DNA from: Noviluteimonas gilva
GTDB lineage: Bacteria; Pseudomonadota; Gammaproteobacteria; Xanthomonadales; Xanthomonadaceae
Length of the DNA: 64,000 bases
NCBI RefSeq assembly: GCF_009740395.1
Contig: NZ_WOXT01000001.1
Location: forward strand, 1,298,464-1,362,463
Reading direction: 5' to 3'
The translations under genes were made by a program, and so were the position numbers. This document shows, one piece after another, positions 1 through 11,208 of this stretch. The notes under the pieces were generated by a model. The model was given only the letters and a program-made list of their open reading frames with translations, was not told the origin of the DNA and did no database searches. Each line of letters begins with the position of its first letter. Positions within the stretch are counted from its first letter, which is position 1.

Positions 1-620
1 TCGGTCTGCCGACGCCCAAGTACGTGCAACTGGGCAAGGGCGCGGACGTGCATGCCGCCGCGTTATCGATCGGCCTGCCGGTGATCGTGAAGCCCGCCGC
101 GGAAGGTTCGAGCGTCGGCGTCTCGCGCGTGTATGAAGAAAAGGATCTCGACGCCGCCGTCGAACTCGCCAAGCGCTACATCGACGAAGAAGCCCGTGGC
201 GAACTGTTGATGGAGCAACTGATCGAAGGCGACGAGCTCACCGTCGCCGTGCTCGGCGACACCGCGCTGCCTTCGATCCGCATCGTGCCCAAGGGCCAGT
301 GGTACGACTACCACGCCAAGTACGTCGCCGAAGACACGCAGTACCTGTGCCCGGGCCTGGAAGGCGAAGCCGAAGACGAAATTCGCCGCCTCGCCGTCGC
401 CGCGTTCAAGGCGGTGGATTGCAGCGGCTGGTCGCGCGTGGACGTGATGCGCGACCGCGCGAGCGGCAAGTTCTACCTGCTCGAAGTGAACACTGCGCCG
501 GGCATGACCTCGCACTCGCTGGTGCCCAAGGCCGCGCGCCAGGTCGGCATCGAGTTCGACGAGTTGTGCTGGCGGATCCTCGAAACCTCGCTCGACCGCG
601 ACGGAGGTGCGCACAAGTGA
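1..620 (+). CDS. ddl: D-alanine--D-alanine ligase, C-terminal part (5' end outside window)
   Basis: ATP-dependent ligase that makes the D-Ala-D-Ala dipeptide for peptidoglycan in the cytoplasm. The open frame is already running at base 3 and translates as [10 protein letters not shown], so the start lies upstream of the window. About 205 residues of the ATP-grasp part are present: [32 protein letters not shown] and the Mg-binding [12 protein letters not shown] near the end. ddl just before ftsQ is the usual dcw-cluster order, and the stop overlaps the GTG start of ftsQ. The copy is probably ddlB by position, but the paralogue cannot be decided from this fragment. Confidence 0.93.
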   Translation, partial: GLPTPKYVQLGKGADVHAAALSIGLPVIVKPAAEGSSVGVSRVYEEKDLDAAVELAKRYIDEEARGELLMEQLIEGDELTVAVLGDTALPSIRIVPKGQWYDYHAKYVAEDTQYLCPGLEGEAEDEIRRLAVAAFKAVDCSGWSRVDVMRDRASGKFYLLEVNTAPGMTSHSLVPKAARQVGIEFDELCWRILETSLDRDGGAHK

Positions 621-1360
621 ACGCACTGCTGCGCATCCTGGCGTGGACCCTCGCGGTGGCACTCGTCGTGCTGCCGGTCGTTGCGTTGCTCAACGGTTGG
701 GTCGCGTCGGAACGCTGGCCGCTGCGCACGCTGCGCGTGCAGGGATCGCTGCACAACGTCGATGAATCGCAGTTGCGCGCCACGGTGCTGCCGTATGCGC
801 AACGCGGCTTCTTCGCCGTGGATTTGGAAGCGGCGCAGAACGCCGTCGCGCGCCTGCCGTGGGTCGAGCGCGCCGAAGTGCGCAAGCACTGGCCCGACGT
901 GCTGGAAGTGCAAGTGGTCGAACATCGTCCGTTCGCACGCTGGGGCAGCGATCGCTTGCTCAGCGAACACGGCCGCCTGTTCCCGGTGAAGGGCATCCGC
1001 GTGCCGGCGAAGCTGCCGGAACTCGCCGGGCCCGACGCGCGCGTGCAGGACGTGGTCGCGCTCTACAACGAATCGCGCGCGTTGTTCGCTAGCACGGGGC
1101 ACGACGTGCGCTCGCTGAAGCTCGACGCGCGCGGCAGCTGGTCGCTCGTGCTGAACGATGGGACCGAAGTGGTCGTCGGCCGCAGCGATGCACGCCCGCG
1201 CCTGGGCCGCTTCGCGCGACTGCTTCCGCAATTGACGGCGCAACCGCAACGCCTGTTGCGTCGCGCCGACCTCCGCTACACCAACGGGTTCGCGCTGCAG
1301 TGGGTCGATGCACCCAAGGCCGCCGCCGCGCCCGTCACGAATTCGCAGGGAAACACATGA
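617..1360 (+). CDS. ftsQ: Cell division protein FtsQ
   Basis: Single-pass inner-membrane divisome protein that links early FtsZ-ring proteins with the FtsBL and FtsWI septum-synthesis machinery. The product is 247 residues. A short cytoplasmic tail is followed by one hydrophobic segment at about residues 5-28, then a POTRA domain beginning LRTLRVQG and the FtsQ beta domain. The start is a GTG overlapping the ddl stop (GTGA), with GGAGG upstream. An in-frame extension further upstream would lie wholly inside ddl and is not credible. The stop overlaps the ATG of ftsA (ATGA), so ddl, ftsQ and ftsA look translationally coupled. Confidence 0.93.
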   Translation: MNALLRILAWTLAVALVVLPVVALLNGWVASERWPLRTLRVQGSLHNVDESQLRATVLPYAQRGFFAVDLEAAQNAVARLPWVERAEVRKHWPDVLEVQVVEHRPFARWGSDRLLSEHGRLFPVKGIRVPAKLPELAGPDARVQDVVALYNESRALFASTGHDVRSLKLDARGSWSLVLNDGTEVVVGRSDARPRLGRFARLLPQLTAQPQRLLRRADLRYTNGFALQWVDAPKAAAAPVTNSQGNT

Positions 1361-2592
1361 ACCGCAAAGGCGACAAATCCTTGATCGTGGGCCTCGACAT
1401 CGGCACGTCGAAGGTCACGGCGCTGGTGGGCGAATACTCGCCGGGCAGCCCGATCGAGGTGATCGGCATCGGATCGCACGAATCGCGCGGGCTGAAACGC
1501 GGCGTGGTCGTCGACATCGAATCCACCGTGCAATCGATCCAGCGCGCGGTGGAGGAAGCCGAGTTGATGGCCGGCTGCGAAGTGCGCTCGGTCTACGCCT
1601 CGATCTCCGGCAACCACGTGCAGTGCCGCAACTCGCAGGGCATCGCGCCGATCCGCGACGGCGAAGTCACCTACGCCGATCTCGATCGCGTGCTCGAAGC
1701 GGCGAAGGCCGTGGCGATCCCCGCCGACCAGCGCATCCTCCACGCGATCCCGCGCGACTACGTGCTCGACGATTCGCAGGAAGGCATCCGCAATCCCGTC
1801 GGCATGACCGGCGTGCGCCTGGAAGTGCATGCGCACCTGGTCGTGTGCGCGCAATCGGCGGCGGCCAACATCAGCAAGTGCGTGCAGCGTTGCGGGTTGC
1901 AGGTCGACGATTTGATCCTCGCCTCGCTCGCGTCCAGCACCGCGGTGCTCACGCCGGACGAACGCGAGCTCGGCGTCGTGCTCGTGGATCTCGGCGCGGG
2001 CACCACCGACATCGCGGTGCACGTGCAGGGCGCGATCGCACATTCGGCTTCGCTGCCGATCGCCGGCGACAAGGTCACCGAAGACATCGCGCACATGCTG
2101 CGCACGCCGACGCCGGAGGCCGAACAGATCAAGGTGCGTTACGCCTGCGCGCTCGCACAGTTGGCGACGGCCGAAGAAAGCATCCAGGTGCCGAGCGTGG
2201 GCGATCGCCCGCCGCGTCGCCTGCCGCGCCATTCGCTCGCGCAGGCGGTGCAGGCGCGTTACGAGGAAATCTTCGAGATGGTGCAGGCGGAACTTCGCCG
2301 CAGCGGTTTCGAACAGCACGTGCGCGCCGGGATGGTGCTCACGGGCGGTGCTTCGAAGATGGAAGGCGTCGTCGAACTCGCCGAGGAAATGTTGCAGATG
2401 CCCGTACGCGTGGGCATCCCGCAGCACGTCACCGGCCTGGGCGAAGTCGTCGGCAATCCCGTGCATGCCACGGGCGTCGGGCTGCTGCTGATGGGCAGCC
2501 AGATCGAAAACCCGCGCAGGCCGTCGATCTCGGCGGGCCGCGCAGGCTCGTTCTTCAACAAGTTGAAGAACTGGTATCGCGGCGAGTTTTGA
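1357..2592 (+). CDS. ftsA: Cell division protein FtsA
   Basis: Actin-like ATPase that tethers FtsZ filaments to the inner membrane. The product has 411 residues, a normal length. Visible motifs are phosphate-1 GLDIGTSKV near the N-terminus, phosphate-2 VVLVDLGAGTTDIAVH near residue 205, the adenosine motif VLTGGASKMEG near residue 330, and a C-terminal amphipathic membrane-targeting helix (FFNKLKNWYRGEF). The ATG overlaps the ftsQ stop as ATGA. A longer in-frame start would fall inside ftsQ and was rejected. Confidence 0.96.
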   Translation: MNRKGDKSLIVGLDIGTSKVTALVGEYSPGSPIEVIGIGSHESRGLKRGVVVDIESTVQSIQRAVEEAELMAGCEVRSVYASISGNHVQCRNSQGIAPIRDGEVTYADLDRVLEAAKAVAIPADQRILHAIPRDYVLDDSQEGIRNPVGMTGVRLEVHAHLVVCAQSAAANISKCVQRCGLQVDDLILASLASSTAVLTPDERELGVVLVDLGAGTTDIAVHVQGAIAHSASLPIAGDKVTEDIAHMLRTPTPEAEQIKVRYACALAQLATAEESIQVPSVGDRPPRRLPRHSLAQAVQARYEEIFEMVQAELRRSGFEQHVRAGMVLTGGASKMEGVVELAEEMLQMPVRVGIPQHVTGLGEVVGNPVHATGVGLLLMGSQIENPRRPSISAGRAGSFFNKLKNWYRGEF

Positions 2593-2631
2593 GGAAGGCG
2601 GGCAGGGCGGAAGGACGGCGGCGGAAAATTT

Positions 2632-2659
2632 TTGCGGTACGCAATACGTGGTTCATAAA
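2632..2659 (+). promoter_or_regulatory. Candidate sigma-70 promoter for ftsZ
   Basis: The 89 bases between ftsA and ftsZ include an AT-richer patch. TTGCGG (2632-2637) and CATAAA (2654-2659) are separated by 16 bases and lie just upstream of the ftsZ ribosome-binding site. An alternative -10 (TATAAG within the palindrome CTTATAAG) lies a few bases further on. A separate ftsZ promoter would allow higher FtsZ than FtsA levels. Evidence is pattern only. Confidence 0.35.
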
Positions 2660-2681
2660 ACACTTATAAGAGGACACGGAC

Positions 2682-3920
2682 ATGGCGCATTTCGAACTGG
2701 TTGAAAAGATGGCCCCGAACGCGGTGATCAAGGTCGTCGGCGTCGGCGGTGGCGGCGGCAACGCGGTCGCCCACATGGTCAACAGCAGCGTGGACGGCGT
2801 GGAATTCATCACGGCGAACACCGACTCGCAGGCGATCAAGAACTGCGGCGCGAAGCTGCAGCTGCAACTGGGTTCCAACGTCACCAAGGGTCTTGGTGCC
2901 GGTGCGAATCCGGAAGTCGGCCGCCAGGCCGCGCTGGAAGATCGCGAACGCATCATGGACGCGCTGCAGGGCTCGGACATGGTGTTCATCACCGCCGGCA
3001 TGGGCGGCGGCACCGGCACGGGCGCGGCGCCCGTCGTCGCGCAGCTCGCCAAGGAGATGGGAATTCTCACGGTCGCGGTGGTCACCAAGCCGTTCCCGTT
3101 CGAAGGCCGTCGCCGCATGCAGGTGGCGCTCAAGGGCATCGACGAGTTGAGCCAGCATTGCGACTCGCTGATCACGATCCCCAACGAAAAGCTGATCACC
3201 GTCCTGGGCCGCAACGCCACGATGATCCAGGCCTTCCGCGCCGCCAACGACGTGCTGCTCGGCGCCGTGCAGGGCATCGCGGACCTGATCGTGCGTCCGG
3301 GCCTGATCAACGTCGACTTCGCCGACGTGCGCACCGTCATGTCCGAAATGGGCCTGGCGATGATGGGCACGGGTGCGGCGCGCGGCGACGATCGCGCGCA
3401 GGCCGCAGCCGAATCGGCGATCCAGAACCCGCTGCTCGACGACGTCAATCTCTCCGGCGCCAACGGCATCCTGGTCAACATCACCGCCGGTCCGGACTTC
3501 ACGATGGCGGAGTTCGACGAGGTCGGCCGCACGATCGAGAACTTCGCTTCCGAAGACGCGACCGTCGTCATCGGCACGGTGCTCGATCCGGAGATGCAGG
3601 ACGAAGTGCGCGTCACCGTCGTCGCCACCGGCCTGAATCGTGCGGTGTCGCGCCAGGCGTTGCCGGCACGCGACCACGGCGTGGCCTACCAGGGCCGCGA
3701 GTCGATGGTGCGTTCGCCGATCAAGCTGGTGCGCAACGCGACGACCGGGCAGCCGGATTTCGACGCGATGGCCAACCTCAACGAACCGGTCGTGCCGAAC
3801 TTCTCCAACGCGACGTCGGGCAACCTGCGCGGCAATCGCAGCGAGCCGGCCGCGGCGGATTTCGGTGGCGACAGCAGCTACCTGGACATCCCGGCGTTCC
3901 TGCGTCGCCAGGCTGACTGA
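2682..3920 (+). CDS. ftsZ: Cell division protein FtsZ
   Basis: Tubulin-like GTPase that polymerises into the Z ring at mid-cell. The product is 412 residues. It has the N-terminal glycine-rich loop GGGGGNAV, the tubulin signature GGGTGTGAAPVV at about residues 108-119, and the T7-loop region ending VDFADVRTVM. A variable linker of about 75 residues follows, then the conserved C-terminal peptide YLDIPAFLRRQ, which binds FtsA and other partners. AGAGGA lies 7-8 bases before the ATG. A strong hairpin follows the gene. Confidence 0.97.
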   Translation: MAHFELVEKMAPNAVIKVVGVGGGGGNAVAHMVNSSVDGVEFITANTDSQAIKNCGAKLQLQLGSNVTKGLGAGANPEVGRQAALEDRERIMDALQGSDMVFITAGMGGGTGTGAAPVVAQLAKEMGILTVAVVTKPFPFEGRRRMQVALKGIDELSQHCDSLITIPNEKLITVLGRNATMIQAFRAANDVLLGAVQGIADLIVRPGLINVDFADVRTVMSEMGLAMMGTGAARGDDRAQAAAESAIQNPLLDDVNLSGANGILVNITAGPDFTMAEFDEVGRTIENFASEDATVVIGTVLDPEMQDEVRVTVVATGLNRAVSRQALPARDHGVAYQGRESMVRSPIKLVRNATTGQPDFDAMANLNEPVVPNFSNATSGNLRGNRSEPAAADFGGDSSYLDIPAFLRRQAD

Positions 3921-3977
3921 GCAGTTTTAAACGGCTGAGCACCGCGGGGCTGCGCCAGGCCCCGCGACGTGTCCTTC

Positions 3978-4008
3978 GGTCGGCCGGTGCGTACCGGCCG
4001 ACCCCTTT
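3978..4008 (+). terminator. Intrinsic terminator after ftsZ
   Basis: GGTCGGCCGGT (3978-3988) pairs perfectly with ACCGGCCGACC (3993-4003), giving an 11-bp stem with a GCGT loop followed by CCTTT. A weaker upstream hairpin (CGCGGGGC/GCCCCGCG, 3943-3966) lacks a T run. This probably ends the ddl-ftsQAZ transcript and leaves lpxC to its own promoter, for which I see no convincing -35/-10 pair in 4009-4203. Confidence 0.6.
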
Positions 4009-4203
4009 CGGGCATGTCCTGGTCGAACCCGGCGCACCCTAGGGACGCACCCACAAGGCACGTCCGCGAGACGCTCCGTCCACGCCTTGCCGAAGCATTC
4101 AGCAGGTCGCGTGGTACCCTTTGCGGCCGCTGCGCCCCCGGCGCAGTCCGTTCGAATCCCCCGCCTCGGTCCGAGGTTCGAGAGTCAAGATCGCACGCCG
4201 ACG

Positions 4204-5112
4204 ATGCTGCCCCAACGCACCCTCAAGAACGTGATCCGCGCGACCGGCGTGGGCCTGCACAGCGGAGAGAAGGTTTATCTCACGCTGCGTCCGGCCGCCG
4301 TCGATACGGGCATCCGTTTCCGGCGCGTTGATCTGGATCCGGTCGTCGAGATTCCCGCGGATGCATCGCTCGTCACCGAAACGATGTTGTGCACCGGCCT
4401 GTCGTCCAACGGCGGCAAGGTCATGACCATCGAACATCTGATGTCGGCCTTCGCGGGCCTGGGCATCGACAATGCGTATGTCGACCTGTCGGCGCCGGAA
4501 GTGCCGATCATGGACGGCTCGGCCGGTCCGTTCGTGTTCCTGCTGCAGTCGGCGGGGATTTCCGAGCAGTCCGCGCCCAAGCGTTTCCTCCGCATCCGCA
4601 AGCCGGTCGAAGTGCGCGACGGCGACAAGGTCGCCCGCTTCGAGCCTTACGACGGTTTCCGCATCGGCTTCACCGTGGTTTTCGACCACCCGGCCATTCC
4701 CGCTGCGCAGTCGCGCGCGGAGGTCGATTTCTCCACGACTTCCTATGTCAAGGAAGTGAGCCGCGCGCGCACCTTCGGGTTCATGCGCGACCTGGAGTTC
4801 ATGCGCGAGCGCAACCTCGGCCTCGGCGGCTCGATGGACAACGCGATCGTGCTCGACGAGTTCCGCGTCCTCAACGACGACGGACTGCGCTACGCCGATG
4901 AGTTCGTGCGCCACAAGATCCTCGACGCCGTCGGCGACCTGTACCTGGCCGGCCGCCCGATCATCGGGGCCTTCGAGGGCTTCAAGTCCGGCCACGCGCT
5001 CAACAACAAGCTGGTTCGCGCGCTCCTGGCCGATGCCTCGGCCTGGGACGAAGTGACCTTCGACGACCCGGCCGCCGCGCCCGTCGTCTACGGCAACCCC
5101 GCCATCGCCTGA
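4204..5112 (+). CDS. lpxC: UDP-3-O-acyl-N-acetylglucosamine deacetylase LpxC
   Basis: Zinc enzyme that catalyses the committed step of lipid A synthesis, deacetylating UDP-3-O-acyl-GlcNAc in the cytoplasm. It is 302 residues, the family length. The start [15 protein letters not shown] matches the family N-terminus, and a frame extension upstream of it is rejected. The zinc and active-site motifs are visible: [16 protein letters not shown] with the first His, and [15 protein letters not shown] with the second His and Asp. The position after ftsZ is conserved in gammaproteobacteria. Confidence 0.97.
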   Translation: MLPQRTLKNVIRATGVGLHSGEKVYLTLRPAAVDTGIRFRRVDLDPVVEIPADASLVTETMLCTGLSSNGGKVMTIEHLMSAFAGLGIDNAYVDLSAPEVPIMDGSAGPFVFLLQSAGISEQSAPKRFLRIRKPVEVRDGDKVARFEPYDGFRIGFTVVFDHPAIPAAQSRAEVDFSTTSYVKEVSRARTFGFMRDLEFMRERNLGLGGSMDNAIVLDEFRVLNDDGLRYADEFVRHKILDAVGDLYLAGRPIIGAFEGFKSGHALNNKLVRALLADASAWDEVTFDDPAAAPVVYGNPAIA

Positions 5113-5337
5113 CCGGCGGTTGTCCCAAAGGGTTGACCTCACACCCTTCCGCATGCCCGTCCGACAGCGCGGTCACCTCCGTGATCGATCTGTGAACCGG
5201 ATTGGTCGGTTTAACGAGTGTTTAACGAATTCTGAATGATTCGTTAGCGAATCGGGGGCAAAAGGCGGGGTAGCATCCCCTCCAAGCCGAATCGGGCCTC
5301 CCTCGCAAACGCACTCGGGGGGATCGACCGGCCAGAG

Positions 5338-5805
5338 TCAGGAGTCTTTGGAACCCGTGTCTTTGGGATCCACGAGGGACGCCAGCGCGGACTGCAACGC
5401 TTGTTTCGCAGCCGCCGACATCGGTGTGACTTTAGGTTTCGGCCGCTCAGGCGGTTGGAATGGGAGGGTCGTCGTTTTGACGACCAGCTCGGTCGCATCG
5501 AGCCCGAGGGATCGGGCCGCGTCAAGGAGGTCCTGTGCGACGAGCCGCAGTTTGGCCCGCCACACCGGTGCATCCACGACGTAGACGAGCCTGCCACCGT
5601 CGACGTTCGCCACCCGCGCATGCGGAGCGAGTGCAGGAGGCAGGGAAGGGCGCAACCGCTGATCCAGCGCGTCAAGCCATAAGGCACGGCGCAGGGGATC
5701 GAAGGCGACGTCCGCGAGCAACGCCTCCATGGGCGCTTGCGGACCCGCGTTTCGATTGGCACGTGCGGGCTTCGGCTTGCTGGACTTGGGATCTGAAATC
5801 GACAT
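5338..5805 (-). CDS. dciA: DUF721 family protein, probable replicative-helicase loader DciA
   Basis: Predicted 155-residue DUF721/DciA protein. In bacteria without DnaC or DnaI, DciA loads the DnaB helicase. The core runs from about residue 20 (APMEALLADVAFDPLRRALWLDALDQRL) through a region resembling the family's KH-like fold (LVYVVDAPVWRAKLRLVAQDLLDAAR); the C-terminus is lysine-rich and low-complexity. The ATG chosen (MSISDPKSSK) shares the palindrome CATG with the divergent M23 gene. A longer frame to 5955 would lie entirely antisense to that gene. Synteny with lpxC and secA matches other gammaproteobacteria. Function is assigned by family. Confidence 0.82.
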   Translation of the reverse strand: MSISDPKSSKPKPARANRNAGPQAPMEALLADVAFDPLRRALWLDALDQRLRPSLPPALAPHARVANVDGGRLVYVVDAPVWRAKLRLVAQDLLDAARSLGLDATELVVKTTTLPFQPPERPKPKVTPMSAAAKQALQSALASLVDPKDTGSKDS

Positions 5806-6736
5806 GAGCTTCAAAATCGTACTGAACAATCGACACCGACAGCCGACGGGCCTCGTCGACCGCCTCTCGGACAACGCGCAGCGTCGTCCGGGTGTGGCCG
5901 CAGGCATTCTGCTCGCTTCCGGCCTCGTGCTGGGGCTCGGCGCTTCGGTCGGCATCGCCGGCGCCTACAACTCGCACTTGCAGGCCAAGGTCGAGAAACA
6001 GGAAAGCGAACTCGCCGCCACGCGCGCGACGTCGCAACGCGAAATCAATGCGCTGGCCGCGCGCCTGGGTGAACTCCAGGCCCAGGCCAACCGCCTCAAC
6101 GCCCTCGGCGAGCGCCTGACGCGCGCCGGCCAGCTCGAAGACGGCGAGTTCGATTTCGAACAGCCGGTCCCGACCGGTGGTCCCGGCCCCGTGCGCGACA
6201 TGCCCCGCGACGAGCTGCATCGCGAGCTGACCTCGCTCGAGAAGGAATATGCCGCCTCGGGCCAGCAGCTCTCCGTGATGGAAGCGCTGCTGTTCAACCG
6301 CGAGCTCGATCGCAACGCGGTTCCCTCGCGCGATCCGATCGCCAACAGCTACATCACGTCCGGCTTCGGCGGCCGCGCCGATCCGATCGTCGGCGGCCAC
6401 CAGTTCCACAAGGGCATCGACTTCAAGGCGAAAGTGGGCGATCCCGTGCTCGCCGTCGCCGACGGCGTGGTCAGCTTCTCCGGCGTGCGCTCGGGCTACG
6501 GCAACGTCGTGGAAATCGACCACGGCAACGGCTACGTCACCCGTTACGCGCACAACTCGCGCCTGATGGGCCGCGTCGGCGACCTGGTTCGCGCCGGTCA
6601 GCAGATCGCGAAGGCCGGCTCCACCGGCCGTTCCACCGGCGCCCACGTGCATTTCGAAGTGTGGGACAACGGCCGCGTCGTGAATCCGCGCAAGTTCCTG
6701 GGCCAGACCGGCAACCGCTCCGCCACGCGGGGCTGA
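5804..6736 (+). CDS. M23 family metallopeptidase, membrane-anchored
   Basis: Predicted zinc endopeptidase acting on peptidoglycan cross-links in the periplasm. The product is 310 residues. A basic N-terminus is followed by one hydrophobic segment (about residues 33-55, GVAAGILLASGLVLGLGASVG), then a coiled coil of about 60 residues, then the LytM domain. The LytM zinc motifs HKGIDF and HVHFEV are both intact, so it should be catalytic, unlike degenerate EnvC or NlpD proteins. The ATG at 5804 shares bases with the divergent dciA start. A hairpin terminator lies before secA. The substrate bond cut is not readable from sequence. Confidence 0.9.
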   Translation: MSFKIVLNNRHRQPTGLVDRLSDNAQRRPGVAAGILLASGLVLGLGASVGIAGAYNSHLQAKVEKQESELAATRATSQREINALAARLGELQAQANRLNALGERLTRAGQLEDGEFDFEQPVPTGGPGPVRDMPRDELHRELTSLEKEYAASGQQLSVMEALLFNRELDRNAVPSRDPIANSYITSGFGGRADPIVGGHQFHKGIDFKAKVGDPVLAVADGVVSFSGVRSGYGNVVEIDHGNGYVTRYAHNSRLMGRVGDLVRAGQQIAKAGSTGRSTGAHVHFEVWDNGRVVNPRKFLGQTGNRSATRG

Positions 6737-6809
6737 TCCAGAATCTGGGAACTCCGAAGGCCGCGCCCGGTCACATGCGGGCTTGATAGGCGCCGCCGCG
6801 GTCCCCAGC

Positions 6810-6815
6810 TACAAT
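6810..6815 (+). promoter_or_regulatory. Candidate -10 element of the secA promoter
   Basis: TACAAT, a near-consensus -10 hexamer, lies 98 bases before the secA ATG. The best -35-like bases (TTGATA, 6783-6788) are 21 bases away, too far for a canonical pair. If this is the promoter, transcription would start near 6822, immediately before the terminator-like hairpin at 6831-6854. Confidence 0.35.
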
Positions 6816-6830
6816 GCCGCGTTGCCGTAC

Positions 6831-6854
6831 AAAGGGCGCCCAGCGCCCTTTTTT
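6831..6854 (+). terminator. Hairpin plus T run in the secA leader
   Basis: AAAGGGCGC pairs with GCGCCCTTT across a three-base loop, and the stem runs straight into TTTTTT. This is a textbook intrinsic terminator. It can end the M23 peptidase transcript. Because a -10-like TACAAT lies just upstream, it could also act as an attenuator of secA. It sits 60 bases before the secA start. Confidence 0.7.
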
Positions 6855-6913
6855 ATTGCCGAAGGCCTCCCTCGCGAGTGCCCGGCCCACTCCCCGGAAT
6901 TTGGTGTCCCACG

Positions 6914-9652
<2,739 letters not shown>

Positions 9653-9653
9653 G

Positions 9654-10592
9654 ATGAGCGGTCCGGTCGAAGTCGTCGCGGGGGTCATCCGCGACAAGAC
9701 CGGCCGCATCCTCCTCGCACGCCGCACCGAAGGCCGCGACCTCGCCGGCCTTTGGGAATTCCCCGGCGGCAAGCGCGAACCCGGCGAGTCGCCCGAAGCG
9801 GCGCTCGCCCGTGAACTCCACGAAGAACTCGGCATCGACATCACCTGCGGCGCGCCGGTGATCGCGGTGCCGCAGCGCTATCCGCACAAGCGCCTGCGCC
9901 TGGACGTGCGCCACGTCGCCAGTTGGCGCGGCACGGTGAAGGGACACGAAGGGCAGGCGCTCGTCTGGGCGCCACCGCATACGCTCAGTGCGTACGCGAT
10001 GCCGTCGGCGGACATCCCCGTCGTCGCCGCACTGCTGCAGCCGGATCGTTATCTCGTCACGCCGGCGCCGAATGGATCGGATGCGGCGTGGCTCGAATCA
10101 CTCGAAGCTTCGCTCACCGCCGGCATCCGCCGCGTGCAACTGCGCGCGCCGCATTGCCCGCCCGCGCGCTGGGCCGGCCTGGTCGAAGCCGCGGTGGACG
10201 CATGTCGCCGCCATGGTGCGGAGGTGTTGATCAACGGCGACATCGCACTCGCGCAGGCGATGGACGTCGGCGTGCATCTGCGATCGGCGCAGTTGGCCGA
10301 ATTCGACACGCGGCCGTTGCCGAAGGAGCAGCGCGTCGGTGCGTCGTGCCACACGCTCGACGACCTGCGGCGCGCCGAAGCGATCGGTTGCGACTTCGCG
10401 GTGCTGGGCCCGATCGCGGAGACGGCGACGCATCCCGAGGGCCAGCCGCTCGGATGGGAAGGATTCGCGGCGTTGCGCGAGGACGTTGCGCTGCCGATCT
10501 ATGCGATCGGCGGGATGGGCATCGCAGACATCGCGATCGCACGCGCGCATGGCGCGCAGGGCATCGCGGCGATTCGCGCCTTATGGGGTTGA
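9654..10592 (+). CDS. Nudix hydrolase (MutT-type) fused to a ThiE-like domain
   Basis: A 312-residue two-domain protein. Residues 1-130 are a Nudix hydrolase of MutT type with a perfect Nudix box (GGKREPGESPEAALARELHE followed by ELGI), expected to sanitise oxidised nucleotides such as 8-oxo-dGTP. Residues of about 135-312 resemble thiamine-phosphate synthase: VQLRAP, GVHLRSAQL, GASCHTLDDL, GPIAETATHP and IGGMG. The Lys that normally follows VQLR is lost, so thiamine synthesis is doubtful. This fusion beside secA is known in gammaproteobacteria. It starts one base after secA and its end overlaps coaE by 12 bases. Confidence 0.88.
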   Translation: MSGPVEVVAGVIRDKTGRILLARRTEGRDLAGLWEFPGGKREPGESPEAALARELHEELGIDITCGAPVIAVPQRYPHKRLRLDVRHVASWRGTVKGHEGQALVWAPPHTLSAYAMPSADIPVVAALLQPDRYLVTPAPNGSDAAWLESLEASLTAGIRRVQLRAPHCPPARWAGLVEAAVDACRRHGAEVLINGDIALAQAMDVGVHLRSAQLAEFDTRPLPKEQRVGASCHTLDDLRRAEAIGCDFAVLGPIAETATHPEGQPLGWEGFAALREDVALPIYAIGGMGIADIAIARAHGAQGIAAIRALWG

Positions 10593-11204
10593 GAGGGCGC
10601 GGTAGCGCCGATCCAGCGCCGCCACGTGCGCATCGAGATCCTCGAGCGCGCCATCGTTCACCACCACGTCGTCCGCGATCGCCAGCCGCGCCTGGCGGCT
10701 CGCCTGCGCCGCCAACATGCGTTCGGCCAGCACCGCGTCGATGCCGTCGCGTCGCATGACGCGCGCGACCTGGATGTCGCGATGCACGTCGACCACCAGG
10801 ATGCGGGCGAGCCACTGATACACCGCGCGGCCGCCACCTTCGGCGAGCAACGGGATCGCAACGATGCAGTAGGGCCCCGGTGCGCGTTGCGCATCGTCGT
10901 GGAGCATCACGCGAATGCGGGGATGCAGGATCGCTTCCAGGCGCCGACGCGCGCCGTCATCGCCGAACACATGGCGACGCAACGCCGCCCGATCCAGTTG
11001 CCCGTCGGCCTGCAACACGTCCGCACCGAACACCTGCGCGATTTCCGCCAACGCCGGTTGCCCGGGCGCGACCACGTCGCGCGCGGCGACATCCGCATCG
11101 ACCACTGCGATGCCGCGCTTTGCGAACAACGCCGCCACTGCACTCTTGCCCGAGGCGACCCCGCCGGTCAGGCCGATCGCGAACACCGGGCCGCCCGCGG
11201 CCAT
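10581..11204 (-). CDS. coaE: Dephospho-CoA kinase
   Basis: Catalyses the last step of coenzyme A synthesis, ATP-dependent phosphorylation of the 3'-OH of dephospho-CoA. The product is 207 residues with the P-loop GLTGGVASGKSAVA at residues 11-24, DADVAARDVVAPGQPAL, and the family's lid region HPRIRVML. It follows pilD with a 4-base gap in the same direction, the conserved pilB/C/D-coaE arrangement. Its 3' end overlaps the convergent Nudix gene. Confidence 0.95.
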   Translation of the reverse strand: MAAGGPVFAIGLTGGVASGKSAVAALFAKRGIAVVDADVAARDVVAPGQPALAEIAQVFGADVLQADGQLDRAALRRHVFGDDGARRRLEAILHPRIRVMLHDDAQRAPGPYCIVAIPLLAEGGGRAVYQWLARILVVDVHRDIQVARVMRRDGIDAVLAERMLAAQASRQARLAIADDVVVNDGALEDLDAHVAALDRRYRALSTP

Positions 11205-11208
11205 CGCC

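Noticed and set aside
3943-3966. Hairpin CGCGGGGC/GCCCCGCG as the ftsZ terminator
   Set aside because: It has no T run; the perfect 11-bp hairpin at 3978-4003 followed by CCTTT is the better candidate.
5113-5337. Possible terminators between the convergent lpxC and dciA genes
   Set aside because: Only short stems were found (for example GATTCG-TTAG-CGAATC at 5240-5255) without T runs, so no site is called.
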